Shown: positions 17,349-25,743 of the stretch, piece after piece
Layout of the letters: every line of letters starts with the position of its first letter
How positions within the stretch are numbered: position 1 is the stretch's first letter
From: Methylobacterium crusticola
GTDB taxonomy: Bacteria > Pseudomonadota > Alphaproteobacteria > Rhizobiales > Beijerinckiaceae
Direction of reading: 5' to 3'
DNA length: 43,483 nt
Assembly: GCF_003574465.1 (NCBI RefSeq)
Contig: NZ_QOWC01000052.1
Location: 1 to 43,483 of the forward strand
Position numbers and translations under genes: made by a program
The notes under the pieces: model-generated
Databases searched by the model: none
What the model was told of the DNA's origin: nothing
Seen by the model: the letters and a program-made list of their open reading frames with translations, nothing else

Positions 17349-18080
17349 ATGGACTTTCAGGACAAGGTGATCTGGGTCACCGGGGCATCGGGAGCACTCG
17401 GTCTGGCGAGCGCGCTGACGCTCGCCCGTCGGGGAGCGACGGTGGTCGCCTCGGCGCGCAGCATCGAGACGACCGATTTCGGCGGCGCCGACATCCATCG
17501 GCTTCCGGTGGACGTCACCGAGACGTCGAGCGTGGACCGCGCCTTCGCGGCGCTCCTGGCTCGTCACGGCCGCATCGACGGTCTCGTCGCCAGCACCAAC
17601 GTGGGCCGGTTCGGCGACTTCCTCGACCTCGACGATGACGCCTGGAGAGCGGTGTTCGAGGCCAAGCTCCTGGGCTCGGTGCGCCCGGTGCGCGCGGCGC
17701 TGCCGACCCTCGTGAAGCAGGGGGCCGGGGCGATCGTCCTCATCAGCGGCCGCGGCGGCATCGATCCTCCGCCGCACCACTTCCCCGGCTCCAGCGTCAA
17801 CGCCGCCCTCGATCTTCTGGTGCAGGGACTGGGGCGGCGCTACGGGCCGGACGGCATCCGCGTCAACGCCGTGGCGCCGGGGCCGATCCAGTCGCCGCGG
17901 CTCGCGGAGATGCGGCAAGGGGGGCAGGCCCCGCCGGCGAACCTGCAGACCGCCACGCCCGGTCCCGGCCTGCCGCAGGACGTGGCGGACGCGGTCGCCT
18001 ACCTCCTGTCCGACGCCGCCCGCTTCGTGAACGGGGCGCGGCTCGCCGTGGACGGGGGCGGTCCCCCGCTCGTCCGATGA
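17349..18080 (+). CDS. Short-chain dehydrogenase-like protein lacking the YxxxK pair
   Basis: The 243-residue Rossmann-fold protein retains a cofactor-binding TGASGALGLA motif, a DVTE acidic turn, and a C-terminal GxRLAVDGGG segment. Ser133 (LISGRGG) stands where the catalytic Ser belongs. The Tyr and Lys expected in YxxxK are replaced by Gly147 and Asn151 (HFPGSSVNAALD), and NNAG reads ASTNVG. It is therefore probably not a classical dehydrogenase; it may be a binding or scaffold protein, or use other chemistry. GTG 17265, overlapping the previous stop, would add a Gly/Pro-rich 28-residue leader through the G-runs. ATG 17349 begins directly at the fold (MDFQDKVIWVTGASG). The stop overlaps the next start as ATGA, so it is co-translated with monooxygenase 3. 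Confidence 0.85.
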   Translation: MDFQDKVIWVTGASGALGLASALTLARRGATVVASARSIETTDFGGADIHRLPVDVTETSSVDRAFAALLARHGRIDGLVASTNVGRFGDFLDLDDDAWRAVFEAKLLGSVRPVRAALPTLVKQGAGAIVLISGRGGIDPPPHHFPGSSVNAALDLLVQGLGRRYGPDGIRVNAVAPGPIQSPRLAEMRQGGQAPPANLQTATPGPGLPQDVADAVAYLLSDAARFVNGARLAVDGGGPPLVR

Positions 18081-19438
18081 GCGCGACCCTGCATCTCGCC
18101 GGATTCCTCAGCGCGGGTCCGGTGGTCCACAGCCATGCGCTGTGGCGCAACCCGCAGCACCCGACGGACTTCCTGTCGGCGGCGCATTATGCCGAGATCG
18201 GCCGCGTGCTGGAGCGCGGCCGGTTCGACCTCCTGTTCTTCGCAGACCGCCTCGCCCTGGCCGACCGGTTCGGCAACGACCGGGAGACCGGGCTGCGCCT
18301 CGGCGATCAGGACGCCACGCGCCTCGATCCGCTGCCGGTCCTGGCCGTCATCGCGGCGGCGACGCGGCACATCGGGCTCGGAGCGACGCGCTCGACCACC
18401 TACGAGCACCCCTACCACGTCGCGCGCGCCTTCCGGACGCTCGATCACCTCTCGGGCGGGCGCGCGGCCTGGAACGTGGTGACCTCGCTCAACGACGGCG
18501 AGGCGCTGAACTTCGGGTTCGACGCCCACATGGATCACGGCGCCCGCTACGACCGGGCCGATGAATTCCTGGAGGTCGCCACCAAGCTCTGGGACAGCTG
18601 GGACCCCGACGCGCTGGTGCTCGACCGCGGGCGGGGCATCTACGCCGACCCCGCGAAGGTCCGCAGCATCGACCACGTCGGCCGCTACTTCCGCTCACGC
18701 GGCCCTCTCAACATCCCGGCAAGCCCCCAGGGCCGTCCGGTCATCATCCAGGCCGGCGCCTCCGGGCGCGGCCGTCACTTCGCGGCGCGATGGGCCGAGG
18801 TGGTGTTCTGCCTGGCACCGGATCCGGCCGCCATGGCCGCCTTCACGGCCTCGATCCGGGAGGGCGTCGCCGCTGCCGGGCGCCCGCCCGGGTCCTGCAA
18901 GGTGCTGGCGGCCGTGATGCCGTTCGTCGGCCGCACCCGGAGCGAAGCCGAGGACAGGCGCGACGCCCACAACGCGCTGGTCGACCCCCGCGTCGGGCTG
19001 AGCACGCTCTCCGCGCACCTGAACCTGGATCTGTCCGGCCTGCCCCTCGACCGGCCGATCGAGAGGCTCGCCGGAACGGGAACTCAGGGCAACCTCGCTC
19101 ATGTCCTGCGGATCTCGGCGGAGGAGGACCTGACGCTCGCGCAGATCGGGCAGATCTACGGGCAGAGCGTCATGGTTCCCCAGCTCTGCGGCACCGGCCG
19201 CGAGATCGCGGACGAGATCGTCGCCATCTTCCGCGCGGGCGCCTGCGACGGCTTCATCATCTCGCCGGCGTTCCTGCCGGACAGCTTCGTCGACTTCGTC
19301 GATCATGTCGTCCCAGCGCTGCAAGAGGGCGGCTGGGTCCGCCGGCATTACGAGGGGCAGACCCTGCGCGATCGGCTGCGATCGGAGCCGGCCGGACCGG
19401 CCGGCACACGGCACGCCCCAGCCCATGCCGCACCATGA
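18077..19438 (+). CDS. NtaA/DszA-family FMN-dependent monooxygenase 3
   Basis: The 453-residue luciferase-like monooxygenase carries GPVVHSHALWRNPQHPTDFL, FDLLFFADRLALADRFGND, FRTLDHLSGGRAAWNVVTSL, DRADEFLEVATKLWDSWDPD and VIIQAGASGRGRHFAARWAE. It belongs to the NtaA/DszA/DmoA class but is more distant from monooxygenases 1 and 2 than they are from each other: it has the WDSW rather than WEGSW block. ATG 18077 overlaps the SDR stop (ATGA), so the SDR-like protein and this enzyme are likely made together and may act as partners. The C-terminus (residues ~435-453) is Pro/Ala/His-rich and probably disordered. The 296 bases after it include AT-rich promoter-like DNA. Confidence 0.87.
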   Translation: MSATLHLAGFLSAGPVVHSHALWRNPQHPTDFLSAAHYAEIGRVLERGRFDLLFFADRLALADRFGNDRETGLRLGDQDATRLDPLPVLAVIAAATRHIGLGATRSTTYEHPYHVARAFRTLDHLSGGRAAWNVVTSLNDGEALNFGFDAHMDHGARYDRADEFLEVATKLWDSWDPDALVLDRGRGIYADPAKVRSIDHVGRYFRSRGPLNIPASPQGRPVIIQAGASGRGRHFAARWAEVVFCLAPDPAAMAAFTASIREGVAAAGRPPGSCKVLAAVMPFVGRTRSEAEDRRDAHNALVDPRVGLSTLSAHLNLDLSGLPLDRPIERLAGTGTQGNLAHVLRISAEEDLTLAQIGQIYGQSVMVPQLCGTGREIADEIVAIFRAGACDGFIISPAFLPDSFVDFVDHVVPALQEGGWVRRHYEGQTLRDRLRSEPAGPAGTRHAPAHAAP

Positions 19439-19503
19439 CGTCCGTCTCCCTTTCACGGCATGCGCGCGATGAGATCGCTGCTCCTGGATGAATAAAGGAA
19501 AAT

Positions 19504-19530
19504 ATATTCGTTTGACACTCCGGCGAATAT
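19504..19530. promoter_or_regulatory. Inverted repeat and possible promoter before monooxygenase 4
   Basis: ATATTCG and CGAATAT form 7-base arms 13 bases apart, flanking TTGACA (19512-19517). This lies in the most AT-rich part of the 19,439-19,734 gap. A -10 at correct spacing (GATCAA) is weak. An operator straddling a -35 box would suit sulfur-dependent control of the genes that follow. Confidence 0.4.
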
Positions 19531-19734
19531 CTTCGATCAATCAGGATGAAATGCACGAACGTTCTTGAGGTCTATCAGTCTACGCTGATCCGTTCGCCCG
19601 CAACCGTGATCGTTTCGAGATCCGTGCGGCCCGACCGGCCGCCGTGAGGTCGCGCGTCCATCGCGTGATCATCCGAGGGGACTTCGTCTCGTGGCTCCGA
19701 CTGCTGGCGGGCGCCGAGAACCGCACCGAGGGCG

Positions 19735-21108
19735 ATGACCGTTTCCATGGGATCCAGGCCGCAGCTTCACCTCAACCTGAACTTCCTGAATGCCGGGACC
19801 TTCGCGTCGGCTTGGCGCTGGCCGGCCTCGAGGCCGCACGATTTCGCGGATGTCGGGTTCTACGTGCGAATCGCGCAGATCGCCGAGCGGGCGACCTTCG
19901 ACGCCGTCTTCCTGGCAGACGTCCCGGCGCTGTCGGACCGTCCCGAGTTCCGGCCGTTCAACGCCTTGGAGCCCACGATCGTCCTCGCCAGCATCGCGGC
20001 GGCGACGTCGCGGATCGGGCTGATCGCGACTGCCTCCTCGAGCTTCAACGAGCCCTACAACGTCGCCCGCCGCTTCGCCTCGCTCGACCACGTCAGCCAC
20101 GGGCGCGCCGGTCTCAACGTGGTGACGACGGCTGATCCGGCGGTCGCCGGGAATTTCGGCGCACAGGTGCGGGCCGACCATGCGGCGCGCTACCGCCGCG
20201 GCGCCGAGTTCACCTCCCTCGTCAAGGCGCTCTGGGACAGCTGGGACGACGACGCCCTCGTCGGCGACCGGGACGGGGCGCGCTTCCTCGACCCCTCGCG
20301 GCTGCACCCGCCGGACTGGCGCGGCGAGCACTTCACGGTCCTCGGGGCGCTGAACGTGCCCCGGCCACCGCAGGGGCAGCCGGTCCTGGTGCAGGCCGGA
20401 GGGTCCGACGACGGCAAGGCGCTGGCCGCCGCGCATGCCGACGCCGTCTTCTCGGTGGCCCACACGCTCGAGGATGCGGTGGCGTATGCGCGCGATCTGC
20501 GCGCCCGCGCGGCGGCTCACGGGCGCGACCCGGACGGCATCCTGATCTTTCCCGGGCTCGTCACGGTCATCGGCAGCACCGAGGAGGAGGCGCGGCGCCG
20601 GGAGGAGGCCCTCTGGGACCTCGTCCCGCTGGAATACGGCCTGCGGCGCCTCGCGGGCATCCTCGGCGTCGACCCCGCGCGGCTGCGTCTCGACGCGCCG
20701 CTGCCCGCCGACCTCGCCCTGCCCCGGGACGGCATGCAGACCTTCTTCAAGGGGGCGGTGTCGCTCGCGGCCCGCGGCGGCCTCACCGTCCGCGAGCTGA
20801 TCCGGGCCCAGGGCGGCGGCACCGGGCACCGGATCATCGTCGGCACGCCGGAGACGGTCGCCGACGACATCGCGCGCTGGTTCCGCTCGGGCGCGGTCGC
20901 CGGCTTCAACATCATGCCGGACGTGATCGCGGACGGGTTCCCGGCCTTCGCCGACGCAGTGGTCCCGCTTCTTCGGCGCAAGGGCCTGTTCCGGCACGCC
21001 TACGAGGGCGCGACGCTGCGCGATCACCTCGGGCTGCCCCGCCCCGCCCGGCGCCCGCACGCTGCGCCGCTCCGGCCCGAACCCCTGCTCGAGGACATCC
21101 AGCCATGA
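19735..21108 (+). CDS. NtaA/DszA-family FMN-dependent monooxygenase 4
   Basis: This 457-residue luciferase-like monooxygenase has a distinct N-terminus (LHLNLNFLNAGTFASAWRWP), then FDAVFLADVPALSDRPEFR, FASLDHVSHGRAGLNVVTTA, RRGAEFTSLVKALWDSWDDD and VLVQAGGSDDGKALAAAHAD. It has a second-type active-site rim compared with monooxygenases 1-3, so probably another substrate. The start could be ATG 19735 or ATG 19747; GAGGG lies too near the first and rather far from the second. Its stop overlaps the next start (ATGA), coupling it to the DszC-like flavoprotein. DszA-like plus DszC-like proteins produced together is a pairing known from sulfone-cleaving pathways; applying it here is inference. Confidence 0.87.
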   Translation: MTVSMGSRPQLHLNLNFLNAGTFASAWRWPASRPHDFADVGFYVRIAQIAERATFDAVFLADVPALSDRPEFRPFNALEPTIVLASIAAATSRIGLIATASSSFNEPYNVARRFASLDHVSHGRAGLNVVTTADPAVAGNFGAQVRADHAARYRRGAEFTSLVKALWDSWDDDALVGDRDGARFLDPSRLHPPDWRGEHFTVLGALNVPRPPQGQPVLVQAGGSDDGKALAAAHADAVFSVAHTLEDAVAYARDLRARAAAHGRDPDGILIFPGLVTVIGSTEEEARRREEALWDLVPLEYGLRRLAGILGVDPARLRLDAPLPADLALPRDGMQTFFKGAVSLAARGGLTVRELIRAQGGGTGHRIIVGTPETVADDIARWFRSGAVAGFNIMPDVIADGFPAFADAVVPLLRRKGLFRHAYEGATLRDHLGLPRPARRPHAAPLRPEPLLEDIQP

Positions 21109-22325
21109 CGATTCCCTCTCCGCCGCCGAGCATCGCCTCGGACGGCCCCTTCGCGTTCGGTTCCGCCGACCTCGCCGCGCTCATCGGCGCGATCGCGGAC
21201 GGCGCTGCGGCCCGCGAGCGCGGGGAAGCGAGCGCCCTCGAGGCGATCGGGCTCGTGCGCGGCGCGCGCCTCGGGGCCTTCCGGCTGCCGCGGCACGAGG
21301 GCGGCGCGGGCGGGTCGCTCCGCGAGCTGTTCGAGATCGTCATCACCCTCGGCGAGGCCGATTCGAACATCCCGCACATCCTGCGCAACCACTTCGCCTT
21401 CGTGGAGCGGGCTCTGCGCAACCGCGCTGTTTCCGGCTACGAACGCTGGCTCGACGCCGTCCGGGCCGGACGATTGTTCGGGCTCGGCGCGAGCGAACTC
21501 GGCACGCAGAACATCGGCGACGGGGCGAGCGACACGCTCCTCGTGCCGAGCCAGGACGGCTTCCGGCTGAGCGGGCGCAAGTACTACAGCACCGGCAATC
21601 TCTACGCCGACCTTCTGTTCATCAACGCCCGCACGCCGGACGGCGCGGGCGTGGCCGCCATCATTCCCGCCGACCGCGCGGGCGTGGACCTCACGGACGA
21701 TTGGGACGGAATCGGGCAGCAGCTCACGGCGAGCGGCACCACGGTGCTGGAGGACGTGGCGGTCGCCGCCGACGAGGTCGTACCCCTCGCCCAGGAGCGG
21801 CGCATTCCGCACGAGGCTACGTTCCAGCAGCTCTACCTCACGGCGATCATCGCCGGGATCCTGCGGGCGGTGGCGCGGGACGCGGCCGCGCTCCTGATCG
21901 CGCGCCAGCGGAACTACTACCACGCGGTCGCGGCCAAGCCCGCGGAGGATCCCCAGCTTCAGGAGACACTGGGCCGGCTGGTCAGCACGGCCTACGTGGC
22001 CGAGGCCGCCGTGCTGGGGGCCGCCGAGGCGCTGGAGCAGGCCTTCGCCTCCGCCCTCGCGGGTCCTCCCGACGAGGCGCTGTTCCGCGAGGCTTCGCTG
22101 CGGGCCGCCAAGGCGAAGGTGGTGGTGGACGACCTCGCGCTGACCGCGGCGACCCGCCTGTTCGATGTCGGCGGGGCTTCCGCGGCGAAGCGCAGCGCCC
22201 GGCTCGACCGCCACTGGCGCAACATCCGGACAATCTCCTCGCACAACCCCGTCGCCTACAAGGCGCGGGCGATCGGCCGCCACGTCCTCGACGGGACGCC
22301 GCTTCCCGCCGCCGCCTACTTCTGA
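21105..22325 (+). CDS. Acyl-CoA dehydrogenase-fold flavoprotein, DszC/SfnB-like
   Basis: The 406-residue protein has the acyl-CoA dehydrogenase fold: a helical N-terminal domain (GAFRLPRHEGGAGGSLRELF, EADSNIPHILRNHFAFVERA), a beta domain (LGASELGTQNIGDGASD, RLSGRKYYSTGNLYADLLFI) and a C-terminal helical bundle ending RLFDVGGASAAKRSARLDRH. This arrangement, with SNIPHILRNHF and the GGASAxxxxxxLDRHWRNIRT ending, is that of the flavin-dependent DszC/SfnB monooxygenase branch rather than fatty-acid dehydrogenases. Such enzymes oxygenate sulfur compounds with reduced flavin. No FMN reductase accompanies it. It is co-translated with monooxygenase 4 and followed after 30 bases by the rhodanese gene. 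Typical length for the family. Confidence 0.87.
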   Translation: MTIPSPPPSIASDGPFAFGSADLAALIGAIADGAAARERGEASALEAIGLVRGARLGAFRLPRHEGGAGGSLRELFEIVITLGEADSNIPHILRNHFAFVERALRNRAVSGYERWLDAVRAGRLFGLGASELGTQNIGDGASDTLLVPSQDGFRLSGRKYYSTGNLYADLLFINARTPDGAGVAAIIPADRAGVDLTDDWDGIGQQLTASGTTVLEDVAVAADEVVPLAQERRIPHEATFQQLYLTAIIAGILRAVARDAAALLIARQRNYYHAVAAKPAEDPQLQETLGRLVSTAYVAEAAVLGAAEALEQAFASALAGPPDEALFREASLRAAKAKVVVDDLALTAATRLFDVGGASAAKRSARLDRHWRNIRTISSHNPVAYKARAIGRHVLDGTPLPAAAYF

Positions 22326-22355
22326 CCGCCCCTGCCGCCGGAGGAGCCCGCTCTC

Positions 22356-24014
22356 ATGACGCTTGCCGTAGAACCCCGGACGACCGCGGGCGGGTCGATC
22401 CCGCTGACCGACGTCGAGACGCTCGCGCGCCTGCTCACGGACGGCGGCGAGAGCGCCCTCGTCGACGTGCGCGAGGAGGGCGTGCAGGCCCGCGACGGCC
22501 ACATCCTCGTGTCGGTCCCGCTGCCGCTGAGCCGGCTCGAGCTGCGGGCCGGGCTGCTGCTCCCGCGCGGGGCCGTCCGCATCGTGGTGACCGATGCGGG
22601 GGAGGGAACGCTCGCGGCCCGTGCCGCGCAGCGGCTGAAGGAACTCGGCTACGCCGACGTGTCGATCCTCGACGGCGGCGTCGAGGGCTGGCGGGCGTCG
22701 GGCCGCGAGGTCTACACGGGATCGAGCGCCTACAGCAAAGCCTTCGGCGAGTTCGTCGAGCACGCCTACCGGACGCCGCACCTCTCCGCCGCGGAAGTGA
22801 AGCGCCGCCTCGACGCGCAGGACGACATCGTCGTGCTCGACGGGCGGACCCTTCAGGAATTCGAGGCCTTCAGCATTCCGGGCGCCCACGCGGTGCCGAA
22901 CGCCGAACTGCCCTACCGCGTCCACGATCTCGTGCGCTCGCCAGGAACGCTGGTGGTCGTCAACTGCGCCGGCCGCACCCGCTCCATCATCGGCGCGCAG
23001 GCGCTGATCAATGCCGGGCTCCCCAACCCGATCACTGCCCTCGAGAACGGCACGATGGACTGGCTCAAGGAGGGTTACGCCCTCGATCACGGCGTGTCCC
23101 GCCCGGCTCCGGCCCCGAGCCCCGGCGGTCTCGCCGAAGCCCGCAGGAGCGTCGAGCGGCTGACGCGCCGCTTCGGGCTGAGCTGGCTCGACGAGGCGGG
23201 ATTGGCGGATCTGGAGGCGCAGCGCGATGCGCGCACGCTCTACCTCTACGACGTACGCACCCGGGCGGAGTTCGAAGCCGGCCACCTGCCGGGATCGCAC
23301 TGGGCCGAGGGCGGGCAGCTGGTGCAGGGCATCGACCGGTTCGCGGCCGTGCGCAACGCCCGCGTGGTGGTGATCGACGATGCGGAGGGCGTGCGTGCCG
23401 CGATCACGGCCTCCTGGCTCGTGCAGCTGGGCTGGGGCGAGGTCCACGCCTACCGCCTGCCGGCGGAGCGGCGCGAGGCAGGCCAGGACCGTATCGCGCC
23501 ACTCGGCACGCCGGCGGGAGCGACCGACCCGATCTCCCCGCGGCAGGCGGAATCCCTGCTCGCGCGCGGCGGGGCGGTCGTGCTCGACCTCGCGACCAGC
23601 CTCGACTACGCGGCCGGGCACGTGCCGGGCGCCCTGTTCGCGGTGCGCTCGCGCCTCGCCGAGGGCCTCGACCGGCTGCTCCCGGGCGAGATCGTGCTGA
23701 CCTCGCCCGACGGGATCCTGGCGGCCTACGCCGCCCCCGAGCTCGCGGGCTTGATCGACCGGCCCGTGCGCGTCCTCGCCGGTGGGACACGGGGGTGGCA
23801 GGCGGCCGGCCTTCCGGTCGAGACCGGCGAGACGGCGCTGCACCACGCGGCGGACGATGTCTGGCGCTCGCCCTACCACGCGGCGGGCGACCGGCAGGCG
23901 GCGTTCCGCGCCTATCTCGACTGGGAGGTGGGCCTCCTGAAGCAGATCGCGCGCGACGCCACAGTTCGCTTCAGGACTTTCCCGCCCGCGGAAGCCGCCG
24001 CCATCCCAAGATAG
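22356..24014 (+). CDS. Four-domain rhodanese protein with one catalytic cysteine
   Basis: The 552-residue cytoplasmic protein has four rhodanese-like modules in series (about 15-125, 140-255, 275-385 and 395-495) and a C-terminal helical tail of ~50 residues. Only module 2 keeps the persulfide cysteine (Cys204 in VVNCAGRTRS, with its AGRTR loop). In modules 1, 3 and 4 the equivalent position is Asp80, Asp341 and Ser450. The HxxGA-type turn is retained in modules 2, 3 and 4 (IPGAH, LPGSH, VPGAL). It probably transfers sulfane sulfur, for example to or from sulfite released by the monooxygenases. GGAGGAG precedes ATG 22356. Its place between a DszC-like enzyme and a sulfonate-type importer supports a sulfur role. 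Most rhodaneses have one or two domains. Confidence 0.88.
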   Translation: MTLAVEPRTTAGGSIPLTDVETLARLLTDGGESALVDVREEGVQARDGHILVSVPLPLSRLELRAGLLLPRGAVRIVVTDAGEGTLAARAAQRLKELGYADVSILDGGVEGWRASGREVYTGSSAYSKAFGEFVEHAYRTPHLSAAEVKRRLDAQDDIVVLDGRTLQEFEAFSIPGAHAVPNAELPYRVHDLVRSPGTLVVVNCAGRTRSIIGAQALINAGLPNPITALENGTMDWLKEGYALDHGVSRPAPAPSPGGLAEARRSVERLTRRFGLSWLDEAGLADLEAQRDARTLYLYDVRTRAEFEAGHLPGSHWAEGGQLVQGIDRFAAVRNARVVVIDDAEGVRAAITASWLVQLGWGEVHAYRLPAERREAGQDRIAPLGTPAGATDPISPRQAESLLARGGAVVLDLATSLDYAAGHVPGALFAVRSRLAEGLDRLLPGEIVLTSPDGILAAYAAPELAGLIDRPVRVLAGGTRGWQAAGLPVETGETALHHAADDVWRSPYHAAGDRQAAFRAYLDWEVGLLKQIARDATVRFRTFPPAEAAAIPR

Positions 24015-24088
24015 CCGCCCCTGCCTCCGATCAACCCGACCTCGCCGGCCGGGACGCGCGACGAGCCTCCCCGGCGGCTGGAGCCCCG

Positions 24089-24952
24089 ATGCCCCCCGTA
24101 CCCTCATCGACGCCGGTGGCCGCCGGTCCGCCACTCGCGCTCGTGGACCTTCCCTCGGACTCGCTCGCTCCGACCCGATCCGCCGGCGTGGCGCCTGGCC
24201 GCCTCGCATCCCGCGCCCTCGCCCCCCTGCTGCTCCTCGGCGCCTGGCAACTCGCCTCGGCGACCGGTTTCGTCGCTCGCGAGGTCCTCCCGCCGCCGAC
24301 CGACGTCGCCGCCGCCTACGGAGAGCTGATCTCCACCGGCGAGCTGCAGGAGGCGCTCCCGGTATCCCTCGCGCGCTCCCTCGTCGGCCTCGCCCTCGGC
24401 GGCGGCACCGGGCTCGTGCTCGGCCTCTGCGCCGGATTGTGGCGCAGAGGCGAGGAACTGTTCGACGCGCCGCTGCAGATGCTGCGGACCGTGCCGTTCA
24501 TCGCCATGATCCCGCTCTTCATCATCTGGTTCGGCATCGGCGAAGGAGCCAAGATCGCCCTGATCTACGCGGCGACGATCTTCCCCGTGTACCTGAACAC
24601 CTATGCGGGCGTGCGCGGCGTCGATCCGAAGCTGATCGAGGCGGCGCGGGTGTTCGACCTCGCGCCGCGGGGCATCGCGCTACGGGTCATCCTGCCGACG
24701 GCGCTGCCCTCGATCCTGGTGGGCCTGCGCTACTCCGCGGGCGTGGCTCTGCTGGCGCTCGTCGCCGCCGAGCAGATCAATGCCCGCTCGGGGATCGGCT
24801 ACATCCTGATCAACGCCAACGTGAACCAGCGCGCCGACATCATCATCGCGGGGATCATCCTCTACGCGCTGCTCGGCATCCTCATCGACATCATCATGCG
24901 CGCCGTCGAACGGCTCGCGCTGCCGTGGAGGGGCAAGCTTGTCCTCGCTTAA
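24089..24952 (+). CDS. SsuC-like ABC transporter permease 2
   Basis: The 287-residue permease starts at ATG 24089 with GGAG a few bases upstream. About 35 Pro/Ala/Ser-rich residues precede the first helix (LASRALAPLLLLGAWQLASA). It closely follows permease 1: QMLRTVPFIAMIPLFIIWFG, KLIEAARVFDLAPRGIALRV (EAA loop) and LPTALPSILVGLRYSAGVAL. The high similarity in the helices, with a different N-terminal tail, implies duplication of the whole importer inside the island. It forms a transporter with the next two genes. Its 3' end overlaps the ATPase 2 gene by 14 bases, indicating coupled translation. Confidence 0.92.
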   Translation: MPPVPSSTPVAAGPPLALVDLPSDSLAPTRSAGVAPGRLASRALAPLLLLGAWQLASATGFVAREVLPPPTDVAAAYGELISTGELQEALPVSLARSLVGLALGGGTGLVLGLCAGLWRRGEELFDAPLQMLRTVPFIAMIPLFIIWFGIGEGAKIALIYAATIFPVYLNTYAGVRGVDPKLIEAARVFDLAPRGIALRVILPTALPSILVGLRYSAGVALLALVAAEQINARSGIGYILINANVNQRADIIIAGIILYALLGILIDIIMRAVERLALPWRGKLVLA

Positions 24953-25703
24953 CGTCGCCCGCCTGGATCGGGAGGAGGCCGCCGACGCGCGGCCCCTCGC
25001 GCTCGAGCTTCACGGCGTCCGCCGCCTGTTCGGCACACGCGCGGTGCTCGACGGCATCGAGCTTGCCGTCCGCCGCGGCGAGTTCGTCTCCCTGCTCGGC
25101 GCGTCGGGCACGGGCAAGACCACGCTGCTGCGCATCCTGGCGGGTCTCGACCGGGCAACCTCCGGCCACGTGCGGGTCGCGGCCGCGCGCTCGGTGGTCT
25201 TCCAGGAGCCGCGGCTCGTGCCGGCCATGCGGGTCTGGCGCAACGTCGTGCTGGGCCACTCGCGCGGCCGCGAGACGCGGCGGCGTGCCCTGGACGCCCT
25301 GGCGGAGGTCGGCCTCGGGTCCCACGCCGACGCGTGGCCGCGGACGCTGTCGGGGGGCGAGGCCCAGCGCGTCGCCCTCGCCCGCGCCCTCGCCACCGAG
25401 CCGGGCCTTCTGCTGCTGGACGAGCCCTTCGCGGCCCTCGACGCCCTCACGCGCATCCGCATGCACGCCCTGGTGAGCCAGCTCTGCGAGCGCCACCAGC
25501 CGGCCGTCGTGCTCGTCACGCACGATGTCGACGAGGCGATCCTCCTCTCGGACCGGATCCTGGTGCTCGCCCAGGGCGGGATCCGCTTCGACGCGCGCGT
25601 GCCCTTCCCGCGCCCCCGCCAGCGGCTCGACAACGCCTTCGGGGCCTTGCGGGCACGCCTGCTCGCCGAACTCGGCGTCGCGCCAGAGGACGCGGTCGCC
25701 TGA
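24939..25703 (+). CDS. SsuB-like ABC transporter ATPase 2
   Basis: The 254-residue ATPase starts at TTG 24939, supported by GGAGGGG six bases upstream and by the overlap with permease 2. Motifs are Walker A (GASGTGKTT), Q-loop (VFQEPRLVPAMRVWRNV), signature (LSGGEAQRVALARAL), Walker B (LLLLDEPFAALD) and H-loop (VTHDVDEAI). It is very close to ATPase 1, so the pair is probably a duplication and the subunits might be interchangeable between the two transporters. It lacks the long Ala/Arg-rich C-terminal tail of ATPase 1 and ends LLAELGVAPEDAVA. Confidence 0.92.
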   Translation: MSSLNVARLDREEAADARPLALELHGVRRLFGTRAVLDGIELAVRRGEFVSLLGASGTGKTTLLRILAGLDRATSGHVRVAAARSVVFQEPRLVPAMRVWRNVVLGHSRGRETRRRALDALAEVGLGSHADAWPRTLSGGEAQRVALARALATEPGLLLLDEPFAALDALTRIRMHALVSQLCERHQPAVVLVTHDVDEAILLSDRILVLAQGGIRFDARVPFPRPRQRLDNAFGALRARLLAELGVAPEDAVA

Positions 25704-25743
25704 GCCCGACACCGATCCCCTCAATCCACGAGGTCGTTCCCCG

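Noticed and set aside
21024..24209. Minus-strand open frame of ~1,060 codons opposite the DszC-like and rhodanese genes
   Set aside because: Low-complexity antisense reading of strongly supported plus-strand genes, with no recognisable motif.
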